Shown here: in pieces, positions 47,263 to 56,765 of the stretch
Layout of the letters: every line of letters begins with the position of its first letter
Position numbering within the stretch: the first letter of the stretch is position 1
From: Cyanobium sp. FGCU6
Lineage (GTDB): Bacteria; Cyanobacteriota; Cyanobacteriia; PCC-6307; Cyanobiaceae
Direction of reading: 5' to 3'
NCBI GenBank assembly: GCA_024958655.1
Contig: JANWUR010000019.1
Location: 1-63,566 of the forward strand
DNA: 63,566 bases
Translations under genes and position numbers: made by a program
Notes under the pieces: generated by a model
Told to the model about the DNA's origin: nothing
What the model saw: only the letters and a program-made list of their open reading frames with translations
The model's database searches: none

Positions 47263-48066
47263 CTATGACATGGGCGCGTGCCCGGCGGCGGCCAGCGCCG
47301 GCTCGAGTGGGCGCAGCGGCAGACCGCGGGCGAGCAGATCCGTCTTGATCTCCTCCACCGTGAGCACGCCGTCGTGGAGCAGGGAGGCCAGCAGGGCCGC
47401 CGAGGCCCGGCCCTCGGTGAGGGCCTCGGCGATGTGGTCGATGCAGCCGGCCCCGCCGGAGGCGATCACCGGCACCTCCACGGCCTCGGCCACCGCCCGG
47501 GTGAGCGCCAGGTCGTAGCCGGCCTGGGTGCCGTCGCCGTCCATCGAGGTGAGCAGGATCTCACCGGCGCCGAGGCCCACCACGCGCCGCGCCCAATCCA
47601 CCGCGTCGAGGCCGGTGTTCTCCCGGCCCCCCTTCACGTACACGTCCCAGCCGCTGGCGGCGGTGCGGCGGCGGGCGTCGATCGCCACGACGATGCACTG
47701 GCAGCCGAAGCGCTCGGCACCACGGGCCACCAGCTCGGGATCGCGCACGGCGGAGGAGTTGAGGCTCACCTTGTCGGCACCGGCCCGCAGCAGCGCGGTG
47801 ATTCCCTCCACGCTGGCGATGCCGCCGCCCACGGTGAAGGGGATCGTCACCGCCTCGGCGCTGCGGCGCACCAGATCCACCAGGGTGGTGCGGCCCTGGT
47901 GGCTGGCGGCGATGTCGAGGAACACCAGTTCGTCGGCGCCGGAAGCGCTGTAGCGGCAGGCCAGTTCCACCGGATCGCCGGCATCGCGCAGGCCCACGAA
48001 GTTGACTCCCTTCACCACGCGGCCGTCGGCCACATCCAGGCAGGGAATGATGCGCTTGGCGACCAT
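47263..48066 (-). CDS. hisF: Imidazole glycerol phosphate synthase subunit HisF
   Basis: HisF makes IGP and AICAR in histidine synthesis with ammonia from HisH. The 267-residue barrel has [59 protein letters not shown] and [19 protein letters not shown] 48066 gives the standard N-terminus. The petP gene diverges 40 bp away. Confidence 0.96.
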   Translation of the reverse strand: MVAKRIIPCLDVADGRVVKGVNFVGLRDAGDPVELACRYSASGADELVFLDIAASHQGRTTLVDLVRRSAEAVTIPFTVGGGIASVEGITALLRAGADKVSLNSSAVRDPELVARGAERFGCQCIVVAIDARRRTAASGWDVYVKGGRENTGLDAVDWARRVVGLGAGEILLTSMDGDGTQAGYDLALTRAVAEAVEVPVIASGGAGCIDHIAEALTEGRASAALLASLLHDGVLTVEEIKTDLLARGLPLRPLEPALAAAGHAPMS

Positions 48067-48106
48067 GGGCTCACTGTTAGGGTTGCGCCACCGTTTCGAT
48101 CGCGCC

Positions 48107-48319
48107 ATGTCCCAGGCTGCCATCACCATCGGCTCGAAGGTGCGGGTCACCCGGGTGCGCGACCGCATCCCCGCCGACCTGGTGACCGCCCTCAAGACCG
48201 ATGCCGTCGGCACCGTGAAGGATTTCCGGGTGACCGATGGCAAGGGCATCGGTGTGGTGGTGGAGCTGGCCGGTGGCAACACCCTGTGGCTGTTCGACGA
48301 CGAGATCGTTCCCGCCTGA
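48107..48319 (+). CDS. petP: Cytochrome b6f subunit PetP (DUF2862)
   Basis: The 70-residue protein matches DUF2862/Pet[52 protein letters not shown], an SH3-like fold. PetP binds the cytochrome b6f complex in cyanobacteria and red algae and tunes electron flow. It precedes chlG by 13 bp. Confidence 0.88.
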   Translation: MSQAAITIGSKVRVTRVRDRIPADLVTALKTDAVGTVKDFRVTDGKGIGVVVELAGGNTLWLFDDEIVPA

Positions 48320-48332
48320 GCGCACCCTGCCC

Positions 48333-49367
48333 GTGAGCGACAGCCCCACCCCCGCCCCCAACGACGCGGCCACCGCGACGCCAGCGCCGGACGCCGGTGC
48401 GGCGGCCCGCCAGCTGCTCGGGATGAAGGGAGCCGGCGAAACCACCAACATCTGGAAGATCCGGCTGCAGCTGATGAAGCCGGTCACCTGGATCCCGCTG
48501 ATTTGGGGAGTGCTTTGCGGGGCCGCCGCCTCCGGCCACTTCCAGTGGCGCCCCGACCACGTGCTGGCCTCGATCGCCTGCATGGTGATGAGCGGCCCGC
48601 TGCTGGCCGGCTTCACCCAGACGATCAACGATTACTACGATCGCGAGATCGACGCGATCAATGAGCCCTACCGGCCGATCCCCTCGGGTGCCATCCCGCT
48701 CTCCCAGGTGAGGGTGCAGATCTGGGTGCTGCTGCTGGCGGGTCTGGCGGTGGCCTGGGGGCTCGACCTGTGGGCCGGTCACAGCACGCCGGTGCTGCTG
48801 CTGCTGGCGCTGGGCGGCTCGTTCGTGAGCTTCATCTATTCGGCCCCGCCGCTGAAGCTCAAGCAGAACGGCTGGCTGGGCAACTATGCGCTGGGAGCCA
48901 GCTACATCGCTCTGCCCTGGTGGGCGGGCCAGGCCCTCTTCGGCCAGCTCACCTGGACCACCGCCCTGCTCACCCTGGCCTATTCGCTGGCGGGGCTGGG
49001 CATCGCCGTGGTGAACGACTTCAAGAGCGTGGAGGGTGACCGGGCCCTGGGGCTGCGCTCGCTGCCGGTGGTGTTCGGGATCGGCAAAGCCAGCTGGATC
49101 AGCGCCGGCATGATCGATGTGTTCCAGCTGGCGATGGTGGCTGTGCTGATCGCCATCGGCCAGCACTTCGCCGCCGTGCTGCTGGTGCTGCTGATCGTTC
49201 CGCAGATCACCTTCCAGGACATCTGGCTGCTGCGGGATCCGGTGGCCTACGACGTGAAGTACCAGGCCAGCGCCCAGCCGTTCCTGGTGCTGGGCATGCT
49301 GGTCACCGCGCTGGCGATCGGCCACAGTGGTCTCACCCAGCTGGCCCCGGTTTCGCTCGCGCTTTGA
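48333..49367 (+). CDS. chlG: Chlorophyll synthase
   Basis: ChlG prenylates chlorophyllide a with geranylgeranyl- or phytyl-diphosphate. The 344-residue UbiA-family protein has [20 protein letters not shown] (first Asp-rich motif) and [20 protein letters not shown] (second), with about nine membrane helices. GTG 48333 is used; a Pro/Ala-rich leader of ~40 residues precedes the first helix. Confidence 0.97.
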   Translation: MSDSPTPAPNDAATATPAPDAGAAARQLLGMKGAGETTNIWKIRLQLMKPVTWIPLIWGVLCGAAASGHFQWRPDHVLASIACMVMSGPLLAGFTQTINDYYDREIDAINEPYRPIPSGAIPLSQVRVQIWVLLLAGLAVAWGLDLWAGHSTPVLLLLALGGSFVSFIYSAPPLKLKQNGWLGNYALGASYIALPWWAGQALFGQLTWTTALLTLAYSLAGLGIAVVNDFKSVEGDRALGLRSLPVVFGIGKASWISAGMIDVFQLAMVAVLIAIGQHFAAVLLVLLIVPQITFQDIWLLRDPVAYDVKYQASAQPFLVLGMLVTALAIGHSGLTQLAPVSLAL

Positions 49368-51640
49368 CCGGCACCCGGCTGCCACAGACGGCGGATGGAC
49401 CGCCCCCTCCGCGCCAGCGCAGCTCCCTTCCCGCCCGAACACCGTTCAGGCGCAAGCTGATCGTGTCGGGGCTGCTGGCGGCTGGGCTGGGTGGCGGCCT
49501 GGCCCTGGGGCAGGCCGCGGTGGTGACCGGCATCGATGCCCTGCTTCCCGACACCCGCCGGATCAGCAGCTACAACCGCCCCGGCACGCTCACGGTGCTG
49601 TCGGCCGATGGCCAGGTGGTGTTCAAGCAGGGCCCCGCCACCCGCGACAAGCTGCCCAGCGGCAAGATGCCGCTGCTGCTGCAGAAGGCATTCGTGGCGG
49701 CGGAAGACCGCCGCTTCTACCTGCACGACGGCGTCGACACGGTGGGGATCGGCCGGGCGCTGCTGCGCAACCTGCAGCAGGGGTCGGTGGAGGAGGGAGC
49801 CAGCACCATCACCCAGCAGCTGGCGCGCACTGTGTTCCTCAGCCAGGACCGCACCCTGTGGCGCAAGATCAAGGAAGCGGCCCTGGCGGGCAAGATCGAG
49901 CGCCAGCTCAGCAAGGAACAGATCCTCGAGCAATACCTCAACTTCGTGTATCTGGGCTCCAGCGCCTATGGCGTTTCCGATGCCGCCTGGGTGTACTTCT
50001 CCAAGACCCCCGACCAGCTCACCCTGCCGGAGGCGGCGTTGATCGCCGGTCTGCCACCGGCGCCTTCGGTGTACTCGCCGCTGATCAACCCGGATCTGGC
50101 CCTGCAGCGGCGCCGCACCGTGCTGATGCGGATGCGCGAGGCGGGCTTCATCGACGACGCCCAGCTGGCGCGGGCAGATGCGGCGCCGCTGGGGCTGAAA
50201 CCTGCCGAACCGAAGTACTTCGCCAATCCGGCCCCCTGGTACATCAGCTGGATGGAGCAGGAGCTGCCCAAGGTGCTCAGCAAGGAACAGCTCGAGGTGG
50301 GCGGCCTGACGGTGCGCACCGGCCTGAAGGAGAAGTGGCAGCAGCAGGCCCAGAGCGTGATCAACGGCTACACCGGCGGCGGCGCCCTGCAGGGTGCGCT
50401 GGTGGCGATGGAACCCGGCACGGGGCTGGTGCGGGCGATGGTGGGGGGCAACAACTGGGAGAAGAGCCAGTTCAACCGCGCCACCCAGGCGGTGCGCTCG
50501 CCGGGGTCCACCTTCAAGCTGTTCGCTTACACCGCCGCCATCGCCTATGGCATGCGGCCGGAGGACAGCATCAGCAACCGCCGCCGCTGCTACCAGGACG
50601 GTTACAAGGAGTTCTGCATCCCCGGCGATGGCGGCAGCGTGAGCCTGCTCACGGCGATCACGCGCTCGCTGAATGCGGCCTCGGTGGCGGTGGCCGAGAA
50701 GGTGGGCTATCCGCGGGTGATCGACATCGCCCGCAAGCTGGGGATCACCGGCGAGATCGGCGAGTATCCGTCGATGGTGCTGGGGGCGAACGAAAAAACG
50801 GTGATCGAGATGACCGCCGCCTATGCGGCGATCAACAACCGGGGGGTGTTCGTGCAGCCCACGCCGTTCGAGGAGATCTACGGCCCGGATGGCGAGCTGC
50901 TGTGGAGCCGCCGGGTGGATGCGAAGAAACCGGTGCGGGCGGTGAGCAGCGACGTGGCCGACGCGGTGATGTACATGCTGCAGAACGTGGTGCGCGCGGG
51001 CACGGGAGCACCGGCCGGTCTGGCCGACCGTGCCGTGGCGGGCAAGACCGGCACCGCCGAGGGCGCCCGCGACCTGTGGTTCATCGGCTCGATCCCCCAG
51101 CTCACCACCGCCATCTGGTTCGGCTACGACGAGAACTTCAAGACGGGCAGCAGCAGTGCCACCGCCGCCTCGGCCTGGTACACGTTCATGTCCAAGGTCG
51201 TGAAGGACATCCCGGCCCAGCCGTTCCCGCCGAAGCCGGAGCTCACCGGCACGTTCATCCCCTACGTGCCTCCGAAGAAGAAGAAAACAGACAACGCCAG
51301 ATCGGCCACTCCCCAGGCCCGTCAATCGAGCTGGGAAGCACCGCCGGAGCCGGACGCCCGCGAACGACGACGCTGGGATGAGCTGGAGCGCGACCAGGGC
51401 GTCGATGCCCGAGGCACCGACGCTCCCTCCCTGCCGCGGATCAACACCTGGGAACCGAGTGAACCGGCCCCGGCACCGCGCTACGTCCCGCCGGCGGAAC
51501 CTGCGCCGCGGCGCCGCGAGGCGGCCGCCCCGGCCCCCGCGGCGCCGGCCCCCGAACCGGCAGCGCCGCCGCCGGAGCCGCCGGCCCCGAGCCTGCCGCC
51601 GCCACCACCACCGATCGCCCCACCGCCGCCGCCGCCCTGA
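49364..51640 (+). CDS. Class A penicillin-binding protein (PBP1-type)
   Basis: The 758-residue bifunctional peptidoglycan synthase has a membrane anchor (RRKLIVSGLLAAGLGGGLAL), a GT51 transglycosylase (KAFVAAEDRRFYLHDGVD; EEGASTITQQLARTVF) and a transpeptidase (STFK of RSPGSTFKLF; TRSLNAAS; AGKTGTAEG). The last ~110 residues are Pro/Ala-rich, disordered. TTG 49364 overlaps the chlG stop (TTGA) and is supported by the conserved RRK before the helix. Confidence 0.93.
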   Translation: MTGTRLPQTADGPPPPRQRSSLPARTPFRRKLIVSGLLAAGLGGGLALGQAAVVTGIDALLPDTRRISSYNRPGTLTVLSADGQVVFKQGPATRDKLPSGKMPLLLQKAFVAAEDRRFYLHDGVDTVGIGRALLRNLQQGSVEEGASTITQQLARTVFLSQDRTLWRKIKEAALAGKIERQLSKEQILEQYLNFVYLGSSAYGVSDAAWVYFSKTPDQLTLPEAALIAGLPPAPSVYSPLINPDLALQRRRTVLMRMREAGFIDDAQLARADAAPLGLKPAEPKYFANPAPWYISWMEQELPKVLSKEQLEVGGLTVRTGLKEKWQQQAQSVINGYTGGGALQGALVAMEPGTGLVRAMVGGNNWEKSQFNRATQAVRSPGSTFKLFAYTAAIAYGMRPEDSISNRRRCYQDGYKEFCIPGDGGSVSLLTAITRSLNAASVAVAEKVGYPRVIDIARKLGITGEIGEYPSMVLGANEKTVIEMTAAYAAINNRGVFVQPTPFEEIYGPDGELLWSRRVDAKKPVRAVSSDVADAVMYMLQNVVRAGTGAPAGLADRAVAGKTGTAEGARDLWFIGSIPQLTTAIWFGYDENFKTGSSSATAASAWYTFMSKVVKDIPAQPFPPKPELTGTFIPYVPPKKKKTDNARSATPQARQSSWEAPPEPDARERRRWDELERDQGVDARGTDAPSLPRINTWEPSEPAPAPRYVPPAEPAPRRREAAAPAPAAPAPEPAAPPPEPPAPSLPPPPPPIAPPPPPP

Positions 51641-51650
51641 GCGAGCCCGG

Positions 51651-52997
51651 CTACGGCGCCTGGAGCAGCGTGGAGTAGAAACCGTCGCCGCCCTCGGGAT
51701 CGCCCGGCCAGCACTGCTGTTCGGCCCGCAGCGACCAGGTGGGGTGGGCGGCGAGAAAGGCCGCGATCCGCTCCTGGTTTTCGGTGGGATGCACCGTGCA
51801 GGTGGCGTACACCATCCGCCCGCCGGGGGCGAGCAGCGGCACCATCGCCTTCAGCAGACGGATCTGCAGGGCAGCCAGGTCGCTCACCGCGGCGGGATCG
51901 ATCCGCCAGCGGGCGTCGGCATGGCGGGCCAGGGTGCCGAGGCCGGAGCAGGGGGCATCCAGCAGGATCGCCTGGAAGTGTCCCTGCCAGAGGGGCCGCT
52001 CGGCGGCGAGATCCGCGGCATCGGCCGCCAGGGGGTGGAGGGCGTGGAGACCGAGCCGCTCGGCATTGGCCTGCACGCGCCGGAGCCGGGCGGCGGAGCG
52101 ATCCACGGCCCACACCTCGCCCTGATCGCCCATCAGCTCGGCGAGCTGGGTGGCCTTGCCGCCGGGGGCGGCGCAGGCATCGAGGATCCGCTCGCCGGGC
52201 CGGGGATCGAGCAGGGGAGCGATCGTCTGGGCGCTGCGATCCTGCACGCACCAGTGGCCCTCGGCGAAGCCGGGCAGCTGGCGCAGATCGCCGGGCCGAT
52301 CGAGCAGGGTGAGGGCGTCGGGGCTCTGGGGCAGGGGAGCGGCCGCGAGGCCGGCGGCGGCGAAGGCCTCCAGCACCGCCTGCCGCGTGGCGCGGCAGCG
52401 GTTCACGCGCAGATCGAGGGCCGGCGGACTGTTGGCGGCCCGGGCGAAGGCCTCAGCCCGCTCCTGCGGCAGCCAGGCGAACAGACAGGAGGCCAGCCAG
52501 TGAGGGAGGGAATGGCGCAGGCCGAAGGCCTGCAGCGGATCGGCGGGCAGCGTGAGCCCCTGCCAGGGCTCGCCGCCGGCAGGCAGACCCTCACGGCAGC
52601 GGAGCAGGGAGCGCAGCAGGCCGTTCACCACCGGCCCGAGCCGGCCGAGGCCGCCCTGGCGCGCCAGCTCCACGGTGGTGTTCACGGCGGCGGCGGGCGG
52701 CACCCGCTGGCTGAACAGCAACTGGTAGAGGCCCACATGCAGCAGCCAGCGCAGCTTCGGCGGCTGGCGTTCGGCGCTGACGCGGCCGAGGGCATCGATC
52801 CAGGCATCGAGCAGGCGGCGCTGGCGGATGGCGCCATAGGCCAGTTCGGTGGCCAGGGCCCGATCGGCGGGAGGGAGGGGATGGCGGGCCAGTTCGCGCT
52901 CGAGGGCGGCATCGGCCCAGGCGCCGGCGGCCACGGCCTGCAGCACCCGCCAGGCCGCCGCGCGCGGCGCCAGACCCTGACCATCGGCGCTGGACAT
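51651..52997 (-). CDS. rsmB: 16S rRNA (cytosine-967-C5)-methyltransferase
   Basis: RsmB methylates C967. The 448-residue protein has the NusB-like RNA-binding N-terminus (residues ~10-150), then the m5C domain: DACAAPGGKATQLAELMG, VDRSAARLRRV, ILLDAPCSGLGTLARHAD (catalytic Cys) and VYATCTVHPTENQERI. It converges on the PBP gene with an 11-bp gap. Confidence 0.94.
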   Translation of the reverse strand: MSSADGQGLAPRAAAWRVLQAVAAGAWADAALERELARHPLPPADRALATELAYGAIRQRRLLDAWIDALGRVSAERQPPKLRWLLHVGLYQLLFSQRVPPAAAVNTTVELARQGGLGRLGPVVNGLLRSLLRCREGLPAGGEPWQGLTLPADPLQAFGLRHSLPHWLASCLFAWLPQERAEAFARAANSPPALDLRVNRCRATRQAVLEAFAAAGLAAAPLPQSPDALTLLDRPGDLRQLPGFAEGHWCVQDRSAQTIAPLLDPRPGERILDACAAPGGKATQLAELMGDQGEVWAVDRSAARLRRVQANAERLGLHALHPLAADAADLAAERPLWQGHFQAILLDAPCSGLGTLARHADARWRIDPAAVSDLAALQIRLLKAMVPLLAPGGRMVYATCTVHPTENQERIAAFLAAHPTWSLRAEQQCWPGDPEGGDGFYSTLLQAP

Positions 52998-53005
52998 TGC
53001 GGCGT

Positions 53006-53368
53006 TCAGCCCCGGAAACCCCGATCCTGCCCGATCAGGCCAACCCCGGGCTCCGGCCGCCAGCGGTGGCGGGCCAGGGGCAGGCGGCCATCGGGGCTCA
53101 CGGCGATGCCCTCGGCCAGCAGCAGTTCACGCTGCATCCAGTCGGAGCCCTCGCGGCCGGGGCTCATGGCGATGCAGCCGCGGGCGTTCACCACCCGCTG
53201 CCAGGGGATGGGGGAGGGCAGGGGCAGGCGGCGCAGGGCCCAGCCCACCTGGCGGGCGCAGCCCCAGGCACCGATCAGTTCGGCCACCTGGCCGTAGGTG
53301 GCGAGCTGACCGCGGGGGATGAGCGCCACCACGGCGTACACCCGCTGATCGAAGCCCTCGGAGGCCAT
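53006..53368 (-). CDS. Alkyltransferase-like protein (ATL)
   Basis: The 120-residue protein resembles the C-terminal domain of O6-alkylguanine-DNA alkyltransferase (FDQRVYAVVALIPRGQLATY, GQVAELIGAWGCARQVGWAL, PIPWQRVVNARG). The catalytic PCHR is PWQR, so the acceptor Cys is Trp and it cannot demethylate. ATL proteins bind alkylated guanine and flag it for nucleotide-excision repair. It lies 8 bp downstream of rsmB. Confidence 0.9.
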   Translation of the reverse strand: MASEGFDQRVYAVVALIPRGQLATYGQVAELIGAWGCARQVGWALRRLPLPSPIPWQRVVNARGCIAMSPGREGSDWMQRELLLAEGIAVSPDGRLPLARHRWRPEPGVGLIGQDRGFRG

Positions 53369-53455
53369 GGCCTGCGGCGCGGCGCGGTCCCACTCTCGGC
53401 CGGACGGGACCGCGAGGGGGGGCCCAGGCAGACTCGCCTGCAGCCACCGGCGCCC

Positions 53456-54145
53456 ATGCCCCTGCTGCCCCGCCGCTTCGAGCGCCTGAAGGCCGTGCTG
53501 GATCGCCGCATGGGCGATCTCACCGTGCTGCTGGAACACGTGGAGAAGCCGCACAACCTCTCGGCGATCCTGCGCAGCTGCGATGCGGTGGGCGTGATCG
53601 AGGCCCATGCGGTGAGCCTGGCGGAGCGGCTGCCCACGTTCAACACCACGGCCCAGGGCAGCCAGAAGTGGGTGGCGCTGCAGCGCCATGCCGACAGCAC
53701 CGCGATGATCCGCCAGCTGCAGCAGCGGGGCTTCCGGGTGTACGGCACCCATCTGGCGGTGGAGGCGGTGGACTACCGCCGCTGCGACTACACCGGTCCC
53801 ACCGCCTTCCTGCTGGGGGCGGAGAAGTGGGGGCTGAGCGAAGCGGCGTCGGCGGCGGTGGACCAGGCGATCTTCATCCCGATGCGGGGGATGGTGCAGT
53901 CGCTGAACGTGTCGGTGGCGGCGGCCACGCTGCTGTTCGAGGCCCTGCGGCAGCGGCAGACGGCGGGGCTGGTGCCGGAGCGTGGCGAAGGCCTGGCGCC
54001 GGAGCAGTACCAGCGGCTGCTGTTCGAGTGGGCCTACCCCCAGGTGGCCGACTGGTGCCGCCGCGAAGGGCGCCCCTACCCGGCGCTGGGCGAGGAGGGC
54101 GAGATCCTCGAGGAGCTGCCGCGCACAGTGAAACTGCGCTGCTGA
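53456..54145 (+). CDS. trmH: tRNA (guanosine-18-2'-O)-methyltransferase
   Basis: The 229-residue SPOUT enzyme has motif 1 (EHVEKPHNLSAILRSCDAVGV), motif 2 (TAFLLGAEKWGLSE), motif 3 (IPMRGMVQSLNVSVAAATLL) and a C-terminal extension of the TrmH type. It diverges from ATL with an 87-bp gap. Confidence 0.94.
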   Translation: MPLLPRRFERLKAVLDRRMGDLTVLLEHVEKPHNLSAILRSCDAVGVIEAHAVSLAERLPTFNTTAQGSQKWVALQRHADSTAMIRQLQQRGFRVYGTHLAVEAVDYRRCDYTGPTAFLLGAEKWGLSEAASAAVDQAIFIPMRGMVQSLNVSVAAATLLFEALRQRQTAGLVPERGEGLAPEQYQRLLFEWAYPQVADWCRREGRPYPALGEEGEILEELPRTVKLRC

Positions 54146-54172
54146 TCAGGCGGCCCTGCGAAGGCGCCCGAA

Positions 54173-54400
54173 TCAGCCGGAATCGCGGCTCTCGCAGCGG
54201 CGGGCGCTGGGCAACCAGAGCGCCAGCGCCAGAGCCGCCACCTCCAGCGGAATCTGCCGGCCGCCCAGCAGCACCACCATCACCGCCACGAAGGCCAGGA
54301 AGCGCTGGAACACGCGCCACACGTCGTCGGCCTGGTCACTGCCGGCGATCCACAGGGCGACGCCAGCCCCCAGAAGCAGCAGATCGAGCCACCAGGGCAT
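54173..54400 (-). CDS. Small membrane protein
   Basis: The 75-residue product has two hydrophobic segments (LLLLGAGVALWIAGS and FQRFLAFVAVMVVLLGG) and a basic C-terminus. I recognise no family; it is the last ordinary gene before the toxin-antitoxin relic region and converges on trmH. Confidence 0.5.
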   Translation of the reverse strand: MPWWLDLLLLGAGVALWIAGSDQADDVWRVFQRFLAFVAVMVVLLGGRQIPLEVAALALALWLPSARRCESRDSG

Positions 54401-54470
54401 GGCGCCAGGGCATCTATGGCCTCAACGCTAGGCCGGGGGCGCTGGGCTGGCCGCTCAGCGACAGGCCGCG

Positions 54471-54599
54471 TCATGGTCCGTGCACGAGACGAACCAGGGG
54501 CTTGCCTGCCCTGGCGATCCCTACCTCCTCACCAGCGAGAGCCGCCAGCACCCGCTCGGAGCGCCGCGCCCTGGCCGCATAAAGGCTGGCCTGCCGCAT
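54471..54599 (-). pseudogene. Phd/YefM-type antitoxin remnant
   Basis: A 42-codon frame on the minus strand ends in LAALAGEEVGIARAGKPLVRLVHGP, closely matching the conserved C-terminal half of Phd/YefM antitoxins (GEEVVIAKAGKPLVRLVP). The N-terminal half (MRQASLYAARARR) is not recognisable, so the DNA-binding part is probably lost. No partner toxin is seen nearby. Confidence 0.7.
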
Positions 54600-54677
54600 C
54601 ACCGGAAGAGCAGGATTGACCCGACTCACCCAGTCTGCCAACCATGGTTGGGCCCCGATGAACCGCTGCGGGAGGCC

Positions 54678-54692
54678 TCCTTACGGTAAGGA
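54678..54692. promoter_or_regulatory. Inverted repeat upstream of AbrB/MazF-like pair
   Basis: TCCTTAC-G-GTAAGGA is a perfect 7-bp inverted repeat with a one-base centre, 52 bp before the antitoxin start. It shares the CTTAC/GTAAG half-sites with the palindrome at 63106, just upstream of another AbrB-type antitoxin. I infer an operator for autoregulation. Confidence 0.6.
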
Positions 54693-54744
54693 CGCCTTGT
54701 CTCTAAGGTGCAGGGGTGGAACGAGTGCAAGGGAGGTTCTGGCT

Positions 54745-54984
54745 GTGGAAGGAGCAACGGTGGAGGTGGCCACCCTCACGGCCAAAGGTCAGGTGACCGT
54801 TCCGAAGGCCGTGCGTGAGGCCCTGGGCCTGCGGCAAGGTGACCAGCTCGCCTGGGAACTGGAGGATGGATCCGTGCGCGTGCGCGCCATCACCCCTCTG
54901 GATCTGGCCTACCTGAAGGGGCTGGACGCAAATCTGCAGGAATGGAGCAGTCCGGCTGATGAAGAGGCCTTTCGGGATCTATGA
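54745..54984 (+). CDS. AbrB/MazE-family antitoxin
   Basis: The 79-residue protein starts at GTG 54745 with GGGAGG eight bases upstream. The SpoVT/AbrB fold is clear: VATLTAKGQVTVPKAVREAL, LRQGDQLAWELEDGSVRVRA. The toxin follows with ATGA overlap, as in mazEF/vapBC-type modules. Confidence 0.88.
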   Translation: MEGATVEVATLTAKGQVTVPKAVREALGLRQGDQLAWELEDGSVRVRAITPLDLAYLKGLDANLQEWSSPADEEAFRDL

Positions 54985-55334
54985 GATCGCCTGGTCCCTA
55001 CGCCCTGGTGCGGGTTCCTTTCCCGTTCAGTGATCGCGGCACCCAGAAGCGCAGGCCAGCTGTGGTCCTTTCGGAGCCGGAATTTCAGCAGGGGTCAGGT
55101 CATCTCCTGCTGGCCATGGTGACCACAGCCCATCAATCGCGGTGGCCGCTGGATTGGCCGATTCAGGATCTCCCGGCGGCAGGGCTCACCCAGCCCTGCC
55201 TGGTGCGCTTGAAGCTGTTCACCCTGGATGAGCGTCTGATCCTCGGGGGGCTGGGGAGTCTGTCGGGTGCCGATCGGCAGGGCGTCAGAGCGCACCTGCG
55301 GAGGCTGCTGGCTTTCCCGGCGCCGCACGGATGA
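54981..55334 (+). CDS. MazF/PemK-type toxin
   Basis: The 117-residue protein begins GPYALVRVPFPFSDRGTQKR, the PemK-like start (FP..D....R..VVL) and continues VVLSEPEFQQGSGHLL. This family cleaves RNA at short motifs. It overlaps the antitoxin by 4 bp. The frame looks complete. Confidence 0.85.
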   Translation: MRSPGPYALVRVPFPFSDRGTQKRRPAVVLSEPEFQQGSGHLLLAMVTTAHQSRWPLDWPIQDLPAAGLTQPCLVRLKLFTLDERLILGGLGSLSGADRQGVRAHLRRLLAFPAPHG

Positions 55335-55760
55335 GGGCACCTGGTTGGGCCAGATGTTTGCCGATGCTCTGCGCATCGATCTGCTCGCGCCTGAGGCGCT
55401 GCGGGCCTATCAGGCCAGGCCGGAACGGTTGCGGGAGCGCATCGCCGCGGCTCCGGCCGCCCACACCGTGGTGATCGATGAAATCCAGAAGGCTCCCCAG
55501 CTGCTGGATGTGGTGCATTGTTTCAGAAGCGCGCCCAGCGGCAGCTGGTGCAGCACCACAAGTTCTTTGATTTCGATGTGGGCGTGAATCGCAGCCTGCG
55601 GCCCACCGGCCCGCTCGACGCTCCCCAGGAGATTGAAGGGCTGGCGCTCGAAACGCTGGTAGCGCAGCACCTACGGGCGTTCTGCCAGCTGCGGCGCCAG
55701 GGAGGCAACCTGAGCTTCTGGCGCACCCGCTCAGACCTTGAGGTGGATTTGGTTGGAGCG
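55335..55760 (+). pseudogene. DUF4143-type ATPase with Walker A and central part deleted
   Basis: Two frames give pieces of one protein family. The first reads GTWLGQMFADALRIDLLAPEALR, then VVIDEIQKAPQLLDVVH (after the lost GKST Walker A). The second, after a frame change, reads QHHKFFDFDVGVNRSLRPTGPLD and ALETLVAQHLRAFCQ...FWRTRSDLEVDLVG, the DUF4143 C-terminus. The middle ~200 residues are missing. It starts directly after the toxin stop. Confidence 0.8.
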
Positions 55761-55761
55761 C

Positions 55762-56538
55762 TCAGGCGGCGTGCACGCCGTTGCGGCCGGCGGCCTTGGC
55801 GGCATAGAGGGCGGCATCCAGCCGCAACACCTGCTCATCCACCTGGCGGATGGCGGCAGCCACCTCGGCGGGGAGGAAATCGGCGTCCCTGCGGCCGCGC
55901 ACATCGGCGATGCCACCGGTGAGCGCGCGCTGGGCACAAGAATTGGCATAGAGGTAGCGGCCCTGGCGATCCTTGATGTACACGTAGGCATCGATCTGGC
56001 TGAGCACGGTGTGGAGCAGGGCGCGCTCCCGCTCCAGTTCCTGCCTGGCCTGCTGCTGGCTGGTGATGTCCACCATCACCCCCTCCCAGATCGTGCCGCC
56101 GGCGGGGTTGGGTCGGGGGATGGATTCGATCCGCACCCAGCTGGTCACACCGTGCACGCTGAGGCGCCCCTCCCAGAAGAGGGGCCTGGCCTCCGCCACC
56201 ACCTGTTCATGCTGGGCGGTGAACGGGGCCCGGTCGTCGGGGTGAATGCGCTGGAAGACGAGGGATGGATCCGCCAGCACCGCCTGCCGTTCGAGCTGGA
56301 GCATGCGCAGCCAGCGATCGCTCACGAAGGTGAAGCGGAGCGGGTGATCCGGGCCAAGGGCCATCACGTAGGTGCCCACCGGAATGTTCTCGGTGATGGC
56401 CAGGGCAGTGACGGCATCACTGGCCCCACGGCTGGCGGGCGGGGGGGATGGTTGGCTCAAGACGGGCGCATCAGATCGAGGCAACCCAGACGGCGATGCG
56501 CAGCGGGACGGTTGAACGCATGGATGAACCTTAACCAT
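55762..56538 (-). pseudogene. PAS-PAS-GGDEF protein with GGDEF core deleted
   Basis: The 258-residue open frame has two PAS domains (WEGRLSVHGVTSWVRIESIP; YVYIKDRQGRYLYANSCAQR) and then jumps to DAALYAAKAAGRNGVHAA, the last helix of a GGDEF domain. The catalytic GGDEF, I-site and about 150 residues are missing. The frame is kept, so it may still be made, but it cannot make c-di-GMP. Confidence 0.8.
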
Positions 56539-56604
56539 GACAGCCGGGTTTCAAAGCCTCCGTGGCCTGGAGCCATGGCCGGCTGCCCTGCCAGAGCCTG
56601 AGCC

Positions 56605-56696
56605 TCAGCCGCCGTGCTCGGCCAGCCAGGCCGCCAGGTCGGCCGGGCCACGGCGGCTTCGCCTTGCCGCCGGCCTTCCTGCCGGCCCTCCTCCAT
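56605..56696 (-). pseudogene. Remnant of Rpn/DUF4351-type protein
   Basis: In two frames the minus strand reads MEEGRQEGRRQGEAAV and then GPADLAAWLAEHGG followed by a stop. These are the middle linker and the very end of cyanobacterial Rpn-like proteins (EGRQEG... GPADLAAWLxxH). About 40 residues between them and all the nuclease domain are gone. Confidence 0.6.
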
Positions 56697-56765
56697 CCAC
56701 TCCTGGGCCGCGCGGGTATGGCGCAGGCCTAAAGACGCTGGCTGCTTGGACCACGCCGTGCGTGA

